Positions 17,466 to 26,341 of a DNA stretch of 64,000 nucleotides are shown piece after piece. Origin of the DNA: Paenibacillus agaridevorans (GTDB lineage: Bacteria; Bacillota; Bacilli; Paenibacillales; Paenibacillaceae); contig NZ_BDQX01000078.1 in the NCBI RefSeq assembly GCF_003112455.1, positions 1 through 64,000 of the forward strand. Reading direction: 5' to 3'. A program made the position numbers and the translations under genes. A model generated the notes under the pieces. It saw only the letters and a list, made by a program, of their open reading frames with translations, did not search any database and had not been told where the DNA came from. Position 1 is the stretch's first letter; every line of letters begins with the position of its first letter.

Positions 17466-18704
17466 ATGAGCAAAGCACTAATCATCGGCTGCGGCGGCGT
17501 AGCCTCGGTAACGATTCACAAATGCGTACAGAACAGCGACGTTTTTACGGAAATTTGCATCGCAAGCCGGACGAAGTCCAAATGCGACGCGTTAAAAGCA
17601 AAACTAGATGGCGGCAAAACAAAAATTTCGACGGCTCAAGTCGATGCCGACAACGTGGATGAGCTCATTGCGCTGATCAACGATTTCAAGCCGGACATCG
17701 TCATGAACCTGGCGCTGCCGTACCAAGATCTTACGATCATGGACGCTTGCCTTGCAACAAAAACGCATTACATGGACACAGCTAACTACGAGCCGGAAGA
17801 CACGGCTAAATTCGAATACAAGTGGCAGTGGGACTACCGCGAGCGCTTTGAGAAAGCCGGCATCACGGCGCTTCTCGGCAGCGGCTTCGACCCTGGCGTA
17901 ACAGGCGTATTTTCCGCTTACGCGCTCAAGCACTATTTTGACGAAATCGAATATATCGACATCCTGGACTGCAACGGCGGCGATCATGGCTACCCGTTCG
18001 CGACGAACTTTAACCCGGAGATCAATATCCGCGAAGTTTCCGCTAACGGCAGATATTGGGAGAACGGCGAATGGATCGAAACCAAGCCGATGGAAATCAA
18101 ACGCGAGTACAACTTCGCCGAGGTTGGCCAGAAGGATATGTACCTGCTGTACCACGAAGAGCTGGAATCCCTTGCGGTTAACATGCCGGGCCTGAAGCGT
18201 ATCCGCTTCTTCATGACTTTCGGCCAAAGCTATCTGATGCACCTTAAGGCGCTTGAGAATGTCGGCATGACTTCCATCGAGCCAATCGAGTACGAAGGCA
18301 AAAAAATCATTCCGCTCCAGTTCCTGAAGGCGGTATTGCCGGATCCAGCTTCGCTTGGACCGCGCACGGTGGGCAAAACGAACATCGGCTGCATCTTCCA
18401 AGGCAAAAAGGACGGCCAAGACAAAACGTATTACGTCTACAACGTCTGCGACCACCAAGAGTGCTACAAAGAAGTGGGATCCCAAGCGATCTCCTACACG
18501 ACCGGCGTTCCTGCCATGATCGGCGCTGCGATGATCCTGACTGGCAAGTGGAACAAACCTGGCGTATTCAACATCGAAGAGTTCGACCCGGATCCGTTCA
18601 TGGAAGAGCTGAACAAATGGGGCCTGCCATGGGTTGAAGATTTCAACCCCGTGCTGGTCGACAACGATCGCGTCGATTCGAAGAAAGCGGAGCTGGTTCG
18701 CTAA
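17466..18704 (+). CDS. Carboxynorspermidine/carboxyspermidine synthase (saccharopine dehydrogenase family)
   Basis: The 412-residue protein reductively condenses aspartate semialdehyde with a diamine (putrescine or 1,3-diaminopropane) to carboxyspermidine or carboxynorspermidine. The N-terminus has the Rossmann nucleotide-binding turn IIGCGGVAS (6-14); LGSGFDPGVTGVFSAYA and LDCNGGDHGYPFATNFNPEINIREV are hallmark blocks of this branch of the saccharopine dehydrogenase family. Length matches the branch. TTAGGAG lies nine bases before ATG. Its stop codon is one base from the start of the decarboxylase gene, which strongly supports the polyamine role over lysine metabolism. Transcription probably passes through the structured leader. 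Confidence 0.85.
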   Translation: MSKALIIGCGGVASVTIHKCVQNSDVFTEICIASRTKSKCDALKAKLDGGKTKISTAQVDADNVDELIALINDFKPDIVMNLALPYQDLTIMDACLATKTHYMDTANYEPEDTAKFEYKWQWDYRERFEKAGITALLGSGFDPGVTGVFSAYALKHYFDEIEYIDILDCNGGDHGYPFATNFNPEINIREVSANGRYWENGEWIETKPMEIKREYNFAEVGQKDMYLLYHEELESLAVNMPGLKRIRFFMTFGQSYLMHLKALENVGMTSIEPIEYEGKKIIPLQFLKAVLPDPASLGPRTVGKTNIGCIFQGKKDGQDKTYYVYNVCDHQECYKEVGSQAISYTTGVPAMIGAAMILTGKWNKPGVFNIEEFDPDPFMEELNKWGLPWVEDFNPVLVDNDRVDSKKAELVR

Positions 18705-18705
18705 G

Positions 18706-19833
18706 ATGCGCTTCGAAGAACTCCCGACTCCTTGTTACGTAGTTGATCACGAGCTCATCGAGCGCAATCTGAAGATCCTGAACGGCGTCATGCAGCGGAC
18801 CGGTGCCAAGATCGTATTAGCTCAGAAAGCCTTCTCGATGACGGCCATGTATCCCTTGATCGGACAATATCTTAGCGGCACCACGGCCAGCGGCTTGTAC
18901 GAAGCCCGCTTGGGCCACGAGGAGATGGGCAAAGAAAATCATGTCTTTGCCCCTGCCTATCGTGAAGATGAGATCGACAGAATCATTGAGATTTGCGATC
19001 ACATTATTTTCAACTCCTTCTCCCAACTGGAGAAGTACAAGGACAGAGCGCTTGCAGCCGGCAGGAAGGTAGGCCTCCGCATCAACCCGGAGTGCTCCAC
19101 GCAAGTCGGACATGAAATTTATGACCCTTGCTCCCCGGGCTCCCGCTTCGGCGCCAAGCGCGACCAAGTGCGTCCGGAGCTGCTGGAAGGCGTAACGGGC
19201 CTGCACTTCCATACGCTGTGCCAACAGAACTCCGATGACCTGGCCACGACGCTGGATGCCGTGGAAGAGAAGTTCGGCGAGTTCCTGCATGGCATGGAGT
19301 GGATCAACTTCGGCGGCGGGCATCATATCACGAGAGAGGATTACGATCTCGAGACGCTCGACGCTTGCATCAACCGCATGAAGGACAAATACAACCTTCA
19401 AGTCTATTTGGAGCCGGGCGAAGCCATCGCGCTGAACGCAGGCTACTTGGTTACCTCTGTGCTGGATCTGCACCAGAACGGCCTGGACATCGCCATCCTC
19501 GACACATCGGCGACCTGCCATATGCCAGATGTACTGGAGATGCCTTACCGCCCGCCGCTCGAAGGTTCGGGCGAATCCGGCGAGAAGCCTTACACGTACC
19601 GTCTCGGCGGGCAAACTTGCCTGACGGGCGACGTGATCGGCGACTATTCGTTCGACCAGCCGCTTAAGGAGGGCGACCGTCTCGTATTCGGCGACATGGC
19701 GATCTACTCCATGGTTAAGACCAACACCTTTAACGGCATGCCGCTTCCGGCGATTGCCATCAAGTACGCCGACGGCGACTGCAAGGTAGTTCGCGAGTTC
19801 GGTTACGAGGAATTCAAAGTTAGACTTGCATAA
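18706..19833 (+). CDS. nspC: Carboxynorspermidine/carboxyspermidine decarboxylase
   Basis: The 375-residue PLP enzyme of the alanine-racemase fold decarboxylates carboxy(nor)spermidine to (nor)spermidine. It begins FEELPTPCYVVDHELIERNL as NspC enzymes do; the PLP lysine is Lys41 in LAQKAFS, LHFHTLCQQ and EPGEAIALNAGYLV form the substrate and phosphate pockets, and SATCHMPDVLEMPYRP is the active-site cysteine/aspartate region. ATG 18706 follows the synthase stop codon by one base; a longer frame upstream lies inside the synthase gene and was not used. A large terminator-like hairpin follows nine bases after the stop. Confidence 0.92.
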   Translation: MRFEELPTPCYVVDHELIERNLKILNGVMQRTGAKIVLAQKAFSMTAMYPLIGQYLSGTTASGLYEARLGHEEMGKENHVFAPAYREDEIDRIIEICDHIIFNSFSQLEKYKDRALAAGRKVGLRINPECSTQVGHEIYDPCSPGSRFGAKRDQVRPELLEGVTGLHFHTLCQQNSDDLATTLDAVEEKFGEFLHGMEWINFGGGHHITREDYDLETLDACINRMKDKYNLQVYLEPGEAIALNAGYLVTSVLDLHQNGLDIAILDTSATCHMPDVLEMPYRPPLEGSGESGEKPYTYRLGGQTCLTGDVIGDYSFDQPLKEGDRLVFGDMAIYSMVKTNTFNGMPLPAIAIKYADGDCKVVREFGYEEFKVRLA

Positions 19834-19841
19834 GCGCTTAA

Positions 19842-19890
19842 AACGGTGGCTTCCAACTCCCCTTTTTTCGGGAAATTGGAAGCCACCGTT
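19842..19890. terminator. Terminator-like hairpin after nspC
   Basis: Perfect 15-pair arms AACGGTGGCTTCCAA (19842-19856) and TTGGAAGCCACCGTT (19876-19890) enclose a second small C/G hairpin. The T-run is on the minus-strand exit, but nothing is transcribed into it from that side except the sulfatase relic, so it likely acts on both strands. Confidence 0.65.
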
Positions 19891-19907
19891 GCGAGAGTAG
19901 TTTGACG

Positions 19908-20092
19908 CTAACGGACATCAGCGACGCTAATCGTCACATTTGTGGTGCTTCATCATTGTAACGGACATGCGAGCCCCTATTAACACGATACAAGCCGAAT
20001 ATGGCTTGATTTCGTTGCTATAAGGGCTCTCATGTCCGTTAAACGTTTGTCTTAGCGAAAAACCCGCATTTAGTGTCGCTTATGTCCGTTAG
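19908..20092. mobile_element. Nested palindromic MITE-like element
   Basis: A 185-base element is bounded by 21-base inverted repeats: CTAACGGACATCAGCGACGC at 19908 and its near complement ending at 20092 (two mismatches). Inside it, a second inverted pair (19959-19980 and 20020-20041) starts with the same TAACGGACAT, so the ten-base word occurs four times, two on each strand. No transposase is encoded. The right end stops one base before the stop codon of a broken sulfatase gene. Confidence 0.6.
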
Positions 20093-20093
20093 A

Positions 20094-20470
20094 TTAGAAT
20101 CGTTCCAGTCCCAGTCGAACATATTGCTCCTCCGGGGAGTCGTGCTCGGCCATCAATCCAAGCATCAATGTGATCATACGTTGCTCGAGCTCATCATCCT
20201 GGATCGGATGATGCTGCTGCGGGTCTTTTTCGACGTCGAACAACATCGTGCCAAAGCCATGGAATCGGTCCGACCGCGCATATACGTTGGCATAAGGGTG
20301 TAGTTATAGATCGGCATGTTGTCCGGCGATGCAGGGGCGCGCATATAGACATATCGTCCATCCGTGACGTTGACATGCGCGCCATGGATGCCAAACAACG
20401 TAGCTTATACCAATCATTCAAATAATTAGCATGATACAGATAACGTTCCTGTATCGGCGCTACTAAACAT
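20094..20470 (-). pseudogene. Degenerate sulfatase C-terminal fragment
   Basis: Two minus-strand frames together give the C-terminus of a type I sulfatase: IHGAHVNVTDGRYVYMRAP and YNYTLMPTYMRG in one frame (about 20220-20395), then after a shift FGTMLFDVEKDPQQHHPIQD and EQRMITLMLGLMAEHDSPEE to a TAA at 20094-20096. The upstream part, with the catalytic CxPSR region, is gone; YLYHANYLNDWY further upstream is in yet another frame. It is therefore a relic, not an active gene. The MITE-like element abuts its end. Confidence 0.75.
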
Positions 20471-20580
20471 AGCAAAAAAGGCCCCGCAAACCTTGCCTAG
20501 ATCCTTGATCCAAGCAAGATGCGGCAGCCTGACAGCTCTTGAAAACGCTACTGTGGATTCTCGTTGGCGTAACGCTGCTT

Positions 20581-20922
20581 CTAGCCAGAGACTCTAAACT
20601 CTTCATTGAATACGAAGCGATGAAGCACCCACTCCGCTACGCCGATCAGGAAAGCGATAAACGCCGTTTCGCCCCAAGACAAGTCCCAGCTGAAGCCGTA
20701 GGACAACACTGCCAGATAGATCGCGGCCAACACGATATCGCACAAGGCGGCAAAAAAGTTGTTCGTCGTCCGGAGCAGGAATTGATCGCCGATCAAATAG
20801 GACACCACTGTTAAACCGGTGGCGGCAAGTGCGGCATTCCAGAATCCGATTTCCGTATAGTACAAGAGGAGCGCGACAACGATGGCTCCGTTGACAAGCC
20901 ACTTCAATATAAACTTCAACAT
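20581..20922 (-). CDS. YndM-like (DUF2512) membrane protein
   Basis: The 113-residue protein has four hydrophobic segments spread over its length and a charged tail, beginning MLKFILKWLVNGAIVVALLL; IGDQFLLRTTNNFFAALCDI and AEWVLHRFVF are typical of DUF2512 (B. subtilis YndM). Its function is not known. AAGGAGG lies 13 bases before ATG, a rather long distance. It is the next gene after araA on the same strand, with 123 bases between and no obvious terminator, so read-through is possible. Confidence 0.7.
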   Translation of the reverse strand: MLKFILKWLVNGAIVVALLLYYTEIGFWNAALAATGLTVVSYLIGDQFLLRTTNNFFAALCDIVLAAIYLAVLSYGFSWDLSWGETAFIAFLIGVAEWVLHRFVFNEEFRVSG

Positions 20923-21045
20923 CCGAGTAAGTCGACCTCCTTAGAGCTGCCGGTTACGCTGATTTATCCGCGTATAGGTATAGAATTCCACACCGGGCAG
21001 ACTTTATTCGGCGACTCATATTCATGGAGGTGTCACGGAGCCAAA

Positions 21046-22479
21046 TTACTTAATAACGACGTACTCCAAGTTAACCAGCTTCGCGTAGGTCACGATTTGG
21101 TCCGTCGTTAGATTTAAGGAAACTACGGTATGGTGTCCGCCGCCATTTTCGATCCAGGCCTTGACCCCATCTTGGAAGTTTGGCTTCACGGTCCACAACA
21201 CACGGGCGACGGGCAGCTTGGGAGCAGGGACCGTCGGCTCGAACGCGGATACCTCGTTGATAAGCAGCTTATAGTGCGTGCCAAAGTCCGCCATGGAGAC
21301 AACGACGCCTTCGCCGGCTTTGCCGTCGAATACGAGGCGCGCCGGATCCTTGCGATCGCCGATGCCGAGCGGGGACACGATAATCCTTGGCTGGCTGCTC
21401 GCCAGGGTAGGATCGACCTCGAGCATATGGGATTGCAGGATCGCTTCCTGACCGGCCGCCATCTCGTACGTGTAATCCTCCATAAAGCCCGTGTTCTGAT
21501 TGCGACTCATGACCTTTAGCAGGCGGTCAAGCGCGGCAGTCTTCCAGTCGCCCTCGCCGGCGAAGCCGTAGCCTTGCGCCATCAGGCGCTGCACCGCAAG
21601 ACCCGGAAGCTGCTTCATGCCATGCAGATCTTCGAAGTTCGTCGTAAAGGCATTGTAGCCTTTCTCGTCCAGAAACCGTTTGATTGCGATCTCGTAGCTC
21701 GCTTGGATTCTGACGCTGGCTTCCCAAGCTTCCTTGCTGTTCTCGCCATATTCGAATACGTAAAGTTCTGCGTATTGCGCCATCAGGTCGTCGATCTCCT
21801 GCTCGGTAACGGCGTTTACGTATTGCACGAGGTCGCCGATGCCATAATAGTCCACCGTCCATCCGAATTGGATCTGGGCTTCGACTTTGTCTCCATCCGT
21901 TACGCCGACGTTGCGCATATTGTCGCCGAACCGGGCGACTTTGATGTTAAAACTTTCGTTGTACGCAACTGCTACGTCCATCCAATCGGCAATCTGCTGC
22001 TGTACTTCCTGACGCTCCCAGTAGCCGACGACGATTTTATTTTGTTTCTGCAGACGGGCGTTGATGAAGCCGTATTCGCGATCACCGTGAGCAGCCTGGT
22101 TGAGGTTCATAAAGTCCATGTCGATCGTGGCCCAAGGAATGCTTTCGTTGTATTGCGTGGCCAGGTGCAAAAGAGGCTTCTGGAGCAGCTTCGTGCCGCG
22201 AATCCACATCTTTGCGGGCGAGAACGTATGCATCCACGTTATGACGCCGGCCACCTCGTCGCGATAGTTGACTTCCTTCATGATGCTTGTGATCTTATCC
22301 GCGCTTACGGCCAAATCCTGCAACACAAGCGGGTAAGGAAGCAAGCCGCTGTTATTCAAGGCATCGGTCATCGTCTGCGCGTGCGCCTTCACTTCGGCCA
22401 GCGCCTCTTCCCCATACAGATGCTGCGAACCTACGACGAACCAAAATTGTTTATCTGCTGCTGCTGACAACCTGATCAT
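21046..22479 (-). CDS. araA: L-arabinose isomerase
   Basis: The 477-residue enzyme converts L-arabinose to L-ribulose with a divalent metal. Family blocks are all present: [16 protein letters not shown] at the start, [18 protein letters not shown]-type [77 protein letters not shown] and GGGHHTV; the glutamates and histidines in these blocks bind the metal. The first ATG (22479) has AAGAGG directly against it with no spacer; a TTG at 22470 has that site nine bases upstream and may be the true start, giving 474 residues. Third gene of araB-araD-araA, 33 bases after araD. Confidence 0.95.
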   Translation of the reverse strand: MIRLSAAADKQFWFVVGSQHLYGEEALAEVKAHAQTMTDALNNSGLLPYPLVLQDLAVSADKITSIMKEVNYRDEVAGVITWMHTFSPAKMWIRGTKLLQKPLLHLATQYNESIPWATIDMDFMNLNQAAHGDREYGFINARLQKQNKIVVGYWERQEVQQQIADWMDVAVAYNESFNIKVARFGDNMRNVGVTDGDKVEAQIQFGWTVDYYGIGDLVQYVNAVTEQEIDDLMAQYAELYVFEYGENSKEAWEASVRIQASYEIAIKRFLDEKGYNAFTTNFEDLHGMKQLPGLAVQRLMAQGYGFAGEGDWKTAALDRLLKVMSRNQNTGFMEDYTYEMAAGQEAILQSHMLEVDPTLASSQPRIIVSPLGIGDRKDPARLVFDGKAGEGVVVSMADFGTHYKLLINEVSAFEPTVPAPKLPVARVLWTVKPNFQDGVKAWIENGGGHHTVVSLNLTTDQIVTYAKLVNLEYVVIK

Positions 22480-22512
22480 CCTCTTTTCTATATGATATGT
22501 GGAATAAGTCCC

Positions 22513-23208
22513 TTACTTCTGCCCGTAGTAGGCGTCTTTGCCGTGCTTCCGGAGGTAATGCTTATCCAGAATGCCCTGCGGCAGCTCCTTGGCAAAATGG
22601 TTCAATTGACGCGCGTACAGGTTCATCTTGCACACTTCCTCCAACACGACGCTGTTCACGACCGCCGACTTCACATCCTTGCCCCAGGTGAACGGCGCAT
22701 GGCCTTGCAGCAGGACGGCGGGAATCGCCATGACGTCCAGCCCGCGCTGCTCGAACGTCTCGATAATGACATGCCCCGTCTCCGCCTCGTATCCCCGGTC
22801 AACCTCTTCCTGGTTTAAGAACCGTGCGCAAGGAACCGCGCCATAGAAGGTATCCGCATGCGTCGTGCCCATGACGGGCACATCCAGTCCCGCTTGCGCC
22901 CAGATGGTCGCCCAGGTGGAGTGGGTATGTACGATACCGCCGATAGTCGAATAATGTTTGTACAAAACGGCATGAGTAGCGGTATCGGAGGATGGCCTTA
23001 ATTCGCCTTCGACCACGTTGCCCTCGAGATCCACCACCACCATGTCGCTCGGCTTCATCTTCTCGTAGCTCACTCCGCTTGGCTTGATGACGAACAGGCC
23101 GCTCTCCCGATCGATCGCGCTCGCATTGCCCCAAGTAAATTTCACGAGACCGTGCTTCGGCAAGTCCAGATTGGCTTGATATACTTCTTCCTTCAACTGC
23201 TCCAACAA
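22513..23208 (-). CDS. araD: L-ribulose-5-phosphate 4-epimerase
   Basis: The 231-residue class II aldolase-fold enzyme turns L-ribulose-5-phosphate into D-xylulose-5-phosphate, which enters the pentose phosphate pathway. GLVKFTWGNASAIDRESG, KPSGVSYEKM, IVHTHSTWATIWAQAG (zinc histidines) and LLQGHAPFTWGKD are characteristic. The start codon is TTG at 23208, two bases after the kinase stop codon, with the GGGGGG ribosome site inside the end of that gene, a sign of translational coupling. Length is the family norm. Confidence 0.95.
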   Translation of the reverse strand: MLEQLKEEVYQANLDLPKHGLVKFTWGNASAIDRESGLFVIKPSGVSYEKMKPSDMVVVDLEGNVVEGELRPSSDTATHAVLYKHYSTIGGIVHTHSTWATIWAQAGLDVPVMGTTHADTFYGAVPCARFLNQEEVDRGYEAETGHVIIETFEQRGLDVMAIPAVLLQGHAPFTWGKDVKSAVVNSVVLEEVCKMNLYARQLNHFAKELPQGILDKHYLRKHGKDAYYGQK

Positions 23209-23210
23209 CG

Positions 23211-24833
23211 TTAGCGCCCCCCGTTCTCGAGCAGATGCTCGACGGCAGCCTGCTCGATCGCCAGCCCTGCCTTGTAGCGTTCGACGAAGGCCCCGAACCC
23301 TTCGACATCCTTGGCATCCGGAGCGATCTCCGTTCCTTCGACATCCTTAAACACTTTGCCCTCGAGGAAGTCGGCCAGGCTCTCTCCCGAAGCCTTGCCC
23401 GTCAAGTAGGAGGCCAGCAGCGCCATGCCCCATGCCCCGCCTTCTCCGGCCGTGGACATCACCGAAACGGGGACGTTTAGCGCGGCGGCTACGATCCGTT
23501 GTCCGACTACCGGAGTTTTAAATAGACCGCCGTGAGCCAGTATGCTGTCTATCGCCACATGCTCGTTTTCAGTCAGAATATCCATCCCAAGCTTCAGCGC
23601 CCCGAAAGCGCTAAACAGATGCGTCCGCATGAAATTAGCCAGATTGAAATGGCTCTCCGGAGACCGGACGAACAATGGACGGCCTTTTTCGATGCCCGTA
23701 ATATTTTCGCCGGACAGATAGCCGTAGCTGAGCAGTCCGCCGCCATCCGGATCGGCCTCGAGCGCCTTGTTCAGCAGCACGCTGAACAACTTGCCGGAAT
23801 CGATATCGAAGCCCATCGCCTCGGAAAACTCACGAAATAATCCCACCCAGGCGTTGAGATCGCTGGAGCAGTTGTTGGCATGCGACATGGCGACCGGACT
23901 TCCATCCGGCGTCGTGACCATATCGATCTCCGGATATACCTTGGACAATTCCTTCTCCAGCACGATCATGGCGAATACGGATGTGCCCACGGAGACGTTG
24001 CCCGTACGCTTCTTTACGCTATTGGTCGCCACCATGCCCGTCCCTGCGTCGCCTTCCGGCGGACAAAGCGGAATGCCGGGCTGCAGATCGCCTGCAGGGT
24101 CCAGCAGGAGCGCCCCCGCTTCCGTAAGCTCGCCGGCTTGCTCGCCGGAGACATACACCTTGGGCAGGAGCTCCTCCAGCTTCCATGCGTAGCCTTTGGA
24201 CGCAATCCGATCGTCGAATTGCCCTATCATCGTAGCGTGGTAATTATGGCTGGCTTCATCAATAGGGAACATGCCGGAGGCGTCCCCGATGCCGATGGCT
24301 TTGTTGCCGGTCAGCAGCCAGTGGATGTAACCCGACAGCGTCGTTATGAAATCAATGCGAGGGACATGCTCCTCCTCATTTAAGACCGCTTGATATAAAT
24401 GCGCGATGCTCCAGCGCTCGGGTATATTGAATTGGAATAAGTTCGTGAGCTCCCTGGCCGCCTGCCCCGTCGTTGCGTTGCGCCACGTTCGGAACGGTAC
24501 TAGCAGCTCGCCCTTGCCGTCGAATGCCAGATAGCCGTGCATCATCGCGGAGAAGCCTATGGAACCTGCGGTCCGAAGAGTCACGCCATAATTCCGATCT
24601 ACTTCCTGCTTTAATTCGCGATAAGCGGTCTGGAGCCCCTTAAGGATATCCTCCTGGCTGTACGTCCAATATCCGCCCTTTAGCTGATTCTCCCACTCGA
24701 AGCTCCCCGATGCGATCGTCTCGAAGCTTTGATCGATCAGTACCGCCTTGATCCGCGTCGACCCCAATTCTATCCCTAGCGATGTTTCGCCCTTGGTTAT
24801 TGCTTCCTTTAAGTTCACTTGACTCCTGGTCAC
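23211..24833 (-). CDS. araB: FGGY-family kinase, probable L-ribulokinase
   Basis: The 540-residue protein has the FGGY fold: an N-terminal phosphate-binding [17 protein letters not shown], a substrate region [11 protein letters not shown] and [21 protein letters not shown] and [15 protein letters not shown] in the middle, and the C-terminal [30 protein letters not shown] block. It would phosphorylate L-ribulose, given araD and araA directly downstream. The sequence is not the classic E. coli AraB type, so it is a different FGGY subgroup filling that place; this is inference from context. GTG at 24833 follows AGGGGAGAGG by six bases; an in-frame extension to 25001 would cross the promoter and operator and is rejected. 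Confidence 0.82.
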   Translation of the reverse strand: MTRSQVNLKEAITKGETSLGIELGSTRIKAVLIDQSFETIASGSFEWENQLKGGYWTYSQEDILKGLQTAYRELKQEVDRNYGVTLRTAGSIGFSAMMHGYLAFDGKGELLVPFRTWRNATTGQAARELTNLFQFNIPERWSIAHLYQAVLNEEEHVPRIDFITTLSGYIHWLLTGNKAIGIGDASGMFPIDEASHNYHATMIGQFDDRIASKGYAWKLEELLPKVYVSGEQAGELTEAGALLLDPAGDLQPGIPLCPPEGDAGTGMVATNSVKKRTGNVSVGTSVFAMIVLEKELSKVYPEIDMVTTPDGSPVAMSHANNCSSDLNAWVGLFREFSEAMGFDIDSGKLFSVLLNKALEADPDGGGLLSYGYLSGENITGIEKGRPLFVRSPESHFNLANFMRTHLFSAFGALKLGMDILTENEHVAIDSILAHGGLFKTPVVGQRIVAAALNVPVSVMSTAGEGGAWGMALLASYLTGKASGESLADFLEGKVFKDVEGTEIAPDAKDVEGFGAFVERYKAGLAIEQAAVEHLLENGGR

Positions 24834-24972
24834 GTTTATCCTCTCCCCTTCGCGGTTGCAAGTCCAGACGATTGTTAATGCTATAATAGCCGCTCCCGTC
24901 TGCCCGACAGATTCCATAATAAACCAGTCGATTGACATATGGAAGAAGGCGCTTTCCCTTACTGACAGCCTT

Positions 24973-25001
24973 AGTATATTTTTTGTACGTACATTTGTCA
25001 A
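24973..25001 (-). promoter_or_regulatory. araBDA promoter with AraR operator in the spacer
   Basis: On the minus strand TTGACA (24996-25001) and TATACT (24973-24978) are exactly 17 bases apart. The palindrome TGTACGTACA (24984-24993), the core of the known AraR operator ATTTGTACGTACAAAT, lies between them, so a bound repressor would exclude RNA polymerase. Confidence 0.85.
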
Positions 25002-25075
25002 TGAAATTGGATAGTTATACCCACAATGTCCCCGTCACTACCTTTTGTTGCATTTTCATTCTGCAATAATCGTGT

Positions 25076-25096
25076 TAGAATATGTACGTACAACTT
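25076..25096 (+). promoter_or_regulatory. AraR operator at the araR promoter
   Basis: A second TGTACGTACA (25083-25092) follows a candidate -10 TAGAAT (25076-25081; -35 weak) of araR, 20 bases before its first start codon. The centres of the two operators are 99 bases apart, which would allow autoregulation and perhaps looping. Confidence 0.7.
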
Positions 25097-25107
25097 TCCG
25101 AACACTA

Positions 25108-26223
25108 ATGAAAGAAGTGGATATCGTGAAGCCCAAGTATCAGATCATTATAGATGATATTAAAAGCAACATCCTGTCGGGGACCTACAAGGCCGGCGAA
25201 CAAATCCCTACGGAGCTGGCTCTGCAGGAAAGCTACGGGGTCAGCCGGCAGACTGTCAGGAAGGCCATTCTTGAGCTCTCGAACGTGGGGTTTCTGCGGA
25301 GCGAGAAAGGCTCCGGCACGTATGTCAGCAGCCAATATCGTTCCAAAACGAGCGGAGCCGCTGCAAAAAAAACGATCGGCGTCATTACGACCTATATCTC
25401 CGACTATATCTTCCCTTCCATTATCCGCGGCATCGAGAGCCGTCTGAACGAGGATAACTACTCCCTGCTGCTCGCGAGTACGAACAACGACATCATGCAG
25501 GAGAAGAAGGCGCTCGAGATGATGTTGTCCTACGGCGTGGACGGACTCATAATCGAGCCTACCCGAAGCAACGTCTACAACCCTAACATTGCGTACTACT
25601 TGTCGTTTAAGGAACGGGAGGTTCCTTTTACGATGATTAATGCCTATTACGAAGAGCTGGAGGTTCCATTTTTTTGCCTCGACGACGTGCAGTCCAGCTA
25701 TCTCGCCACTCGGGAGCTGATCGCCAAGGGCCATGCCCGGATCGGGATAATCGCAAAAATGGATGATTTGCAAGGGAAATATAGAATGAAAGGATACATC
25801 AAGGCGCTTGGGGAAGCCAAGCTTCGCTTCCACCCCGAGCAGGTGCTGTCCTTCGACACGGAGACGAAGCCGGATCTGTCCGTCAATCTGGAGGAATTCC
25901 TGGTCGATAATCGGGAAACATTGACCGCGCTGGTATGCTATAACGACGAGGTGGGTCTGGAAGTGGTGCATGCGTGCCGAAGGCTTGGGATCAGCATTCC
26001 GGACGAGCTGTCCATCATAGGCCAGGACAATTCGTATATCGCCAAAAACGCGAATATCAAGCTAACGACGCTGACCCACCCCCAAGAACAGATGGGGCGC
26101 GATGCGGCCGATTGGGTCATCAAATATTTGCAGGGCAAACGGGACTTGCCGGCGAGCATCTACTATCAGCCCGAGTTGATCGAGGGCGAGACGGTAAAGG
26201 CGATTGAGGCGAGGCGATTATGA
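25108..26223 (+). CDS. araR: Arabinose operon repressor AraR (GntR DNA-binding, LacI-type sensor)
   Basis: The protein (371 residues from ATG 25108) has an N-terminal GntR winged helix (KYQIIIDDIKSNILSGTYKAG, IPTELALQESYGVSRQTVRKA, GFLRSEKGSGTYVS) and a C-terminal LacI/periplasmic-binding sensor (about 90-365: IGVITTYISDYIFPSIIRGIE, FFCLDDVQSSYLATRELIAKGH, SIIGQDNSYIA), the exact AraR architecture. L-arabinose would release it from DNA. GTG at 25126 (before KPKYQ, nearer to where B. subtilis AraR begins) is an alternative start. It is divergent from araBDA, and both sides carry an AraR-type operator. Confidence 0.92.
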   Translation: MKEVDIVKPKYQIIIDDIKSNILSGTYKAGEQIPTELALQESYGVSRQTVRKAILELSNVGFLRSEKGSGTYVSSQYRSKTSGAAAKKTIGVITTYISDYIFPSIIRGIESRLNEDNYSLLLASTNNDIMQEKKALEMMLSYGVDGLIIEPTRSNVYNPNIAYYLSFKEREVPFTMINAYYEELEVPFFCLDDVQSSYLATRELIAKGHARIGIIAKMDDLQGKYRMKGYIKALGEAKLRFHPEQVLSFDTETKPDLSVNLEEFLVDNRETLTALVCYNDEVGLEVVHACRRLGISIPDELSIIGQDNSYIAKNANIKLTTLTHPQEQMGRDAADWVIKYLQGKRDLPASIYYQPELIEGETVKAIEARRL

Positions 26224-26267
26224 GATCCTGCTCTTGCTTATGGCATGGTTCTGGTTGCCAAGGATGC

Positions 26268-26299
26268 AAATAAGGCACTCTGGTTAGAGTGCCTTATTT
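26268..26299. terminator. Terminator between araR and the TPR gene
   Basis: Perfect 14-pair arms AAATAAGGCACTCT and AGAGTGCCTTATTT with a GGTT loop. A-runs and T-runs on the two sides let it end both convergent genes. Confidence 0.85.
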
Positions 26300-26341
26300 G
26301 ACATACTGAGCCAGCCTGTATCTTCATTTATTTGTACGAGC

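Noticed and set aside
17604-18485. Minus-strand frame of 293 codons
   Set aside because: Entirely antisense to the carboxy(nor)spermidine synthase gene; composition is a codon shadow.
18817-19614. Minus-strand frame of 265 codons
   Set aside because: Antisense to nspC, without ribosome site or recognisable domain.
21574-22467. Plus-strand frame of 297 codons
   Set aside because: Antisense shadow of araA.
24834-25001. N-terminal extension of the FGGY kinase
   Set aside because: It would cross the araB promoter and AraR operator; GTG at 24833 has a strong ribosome site.
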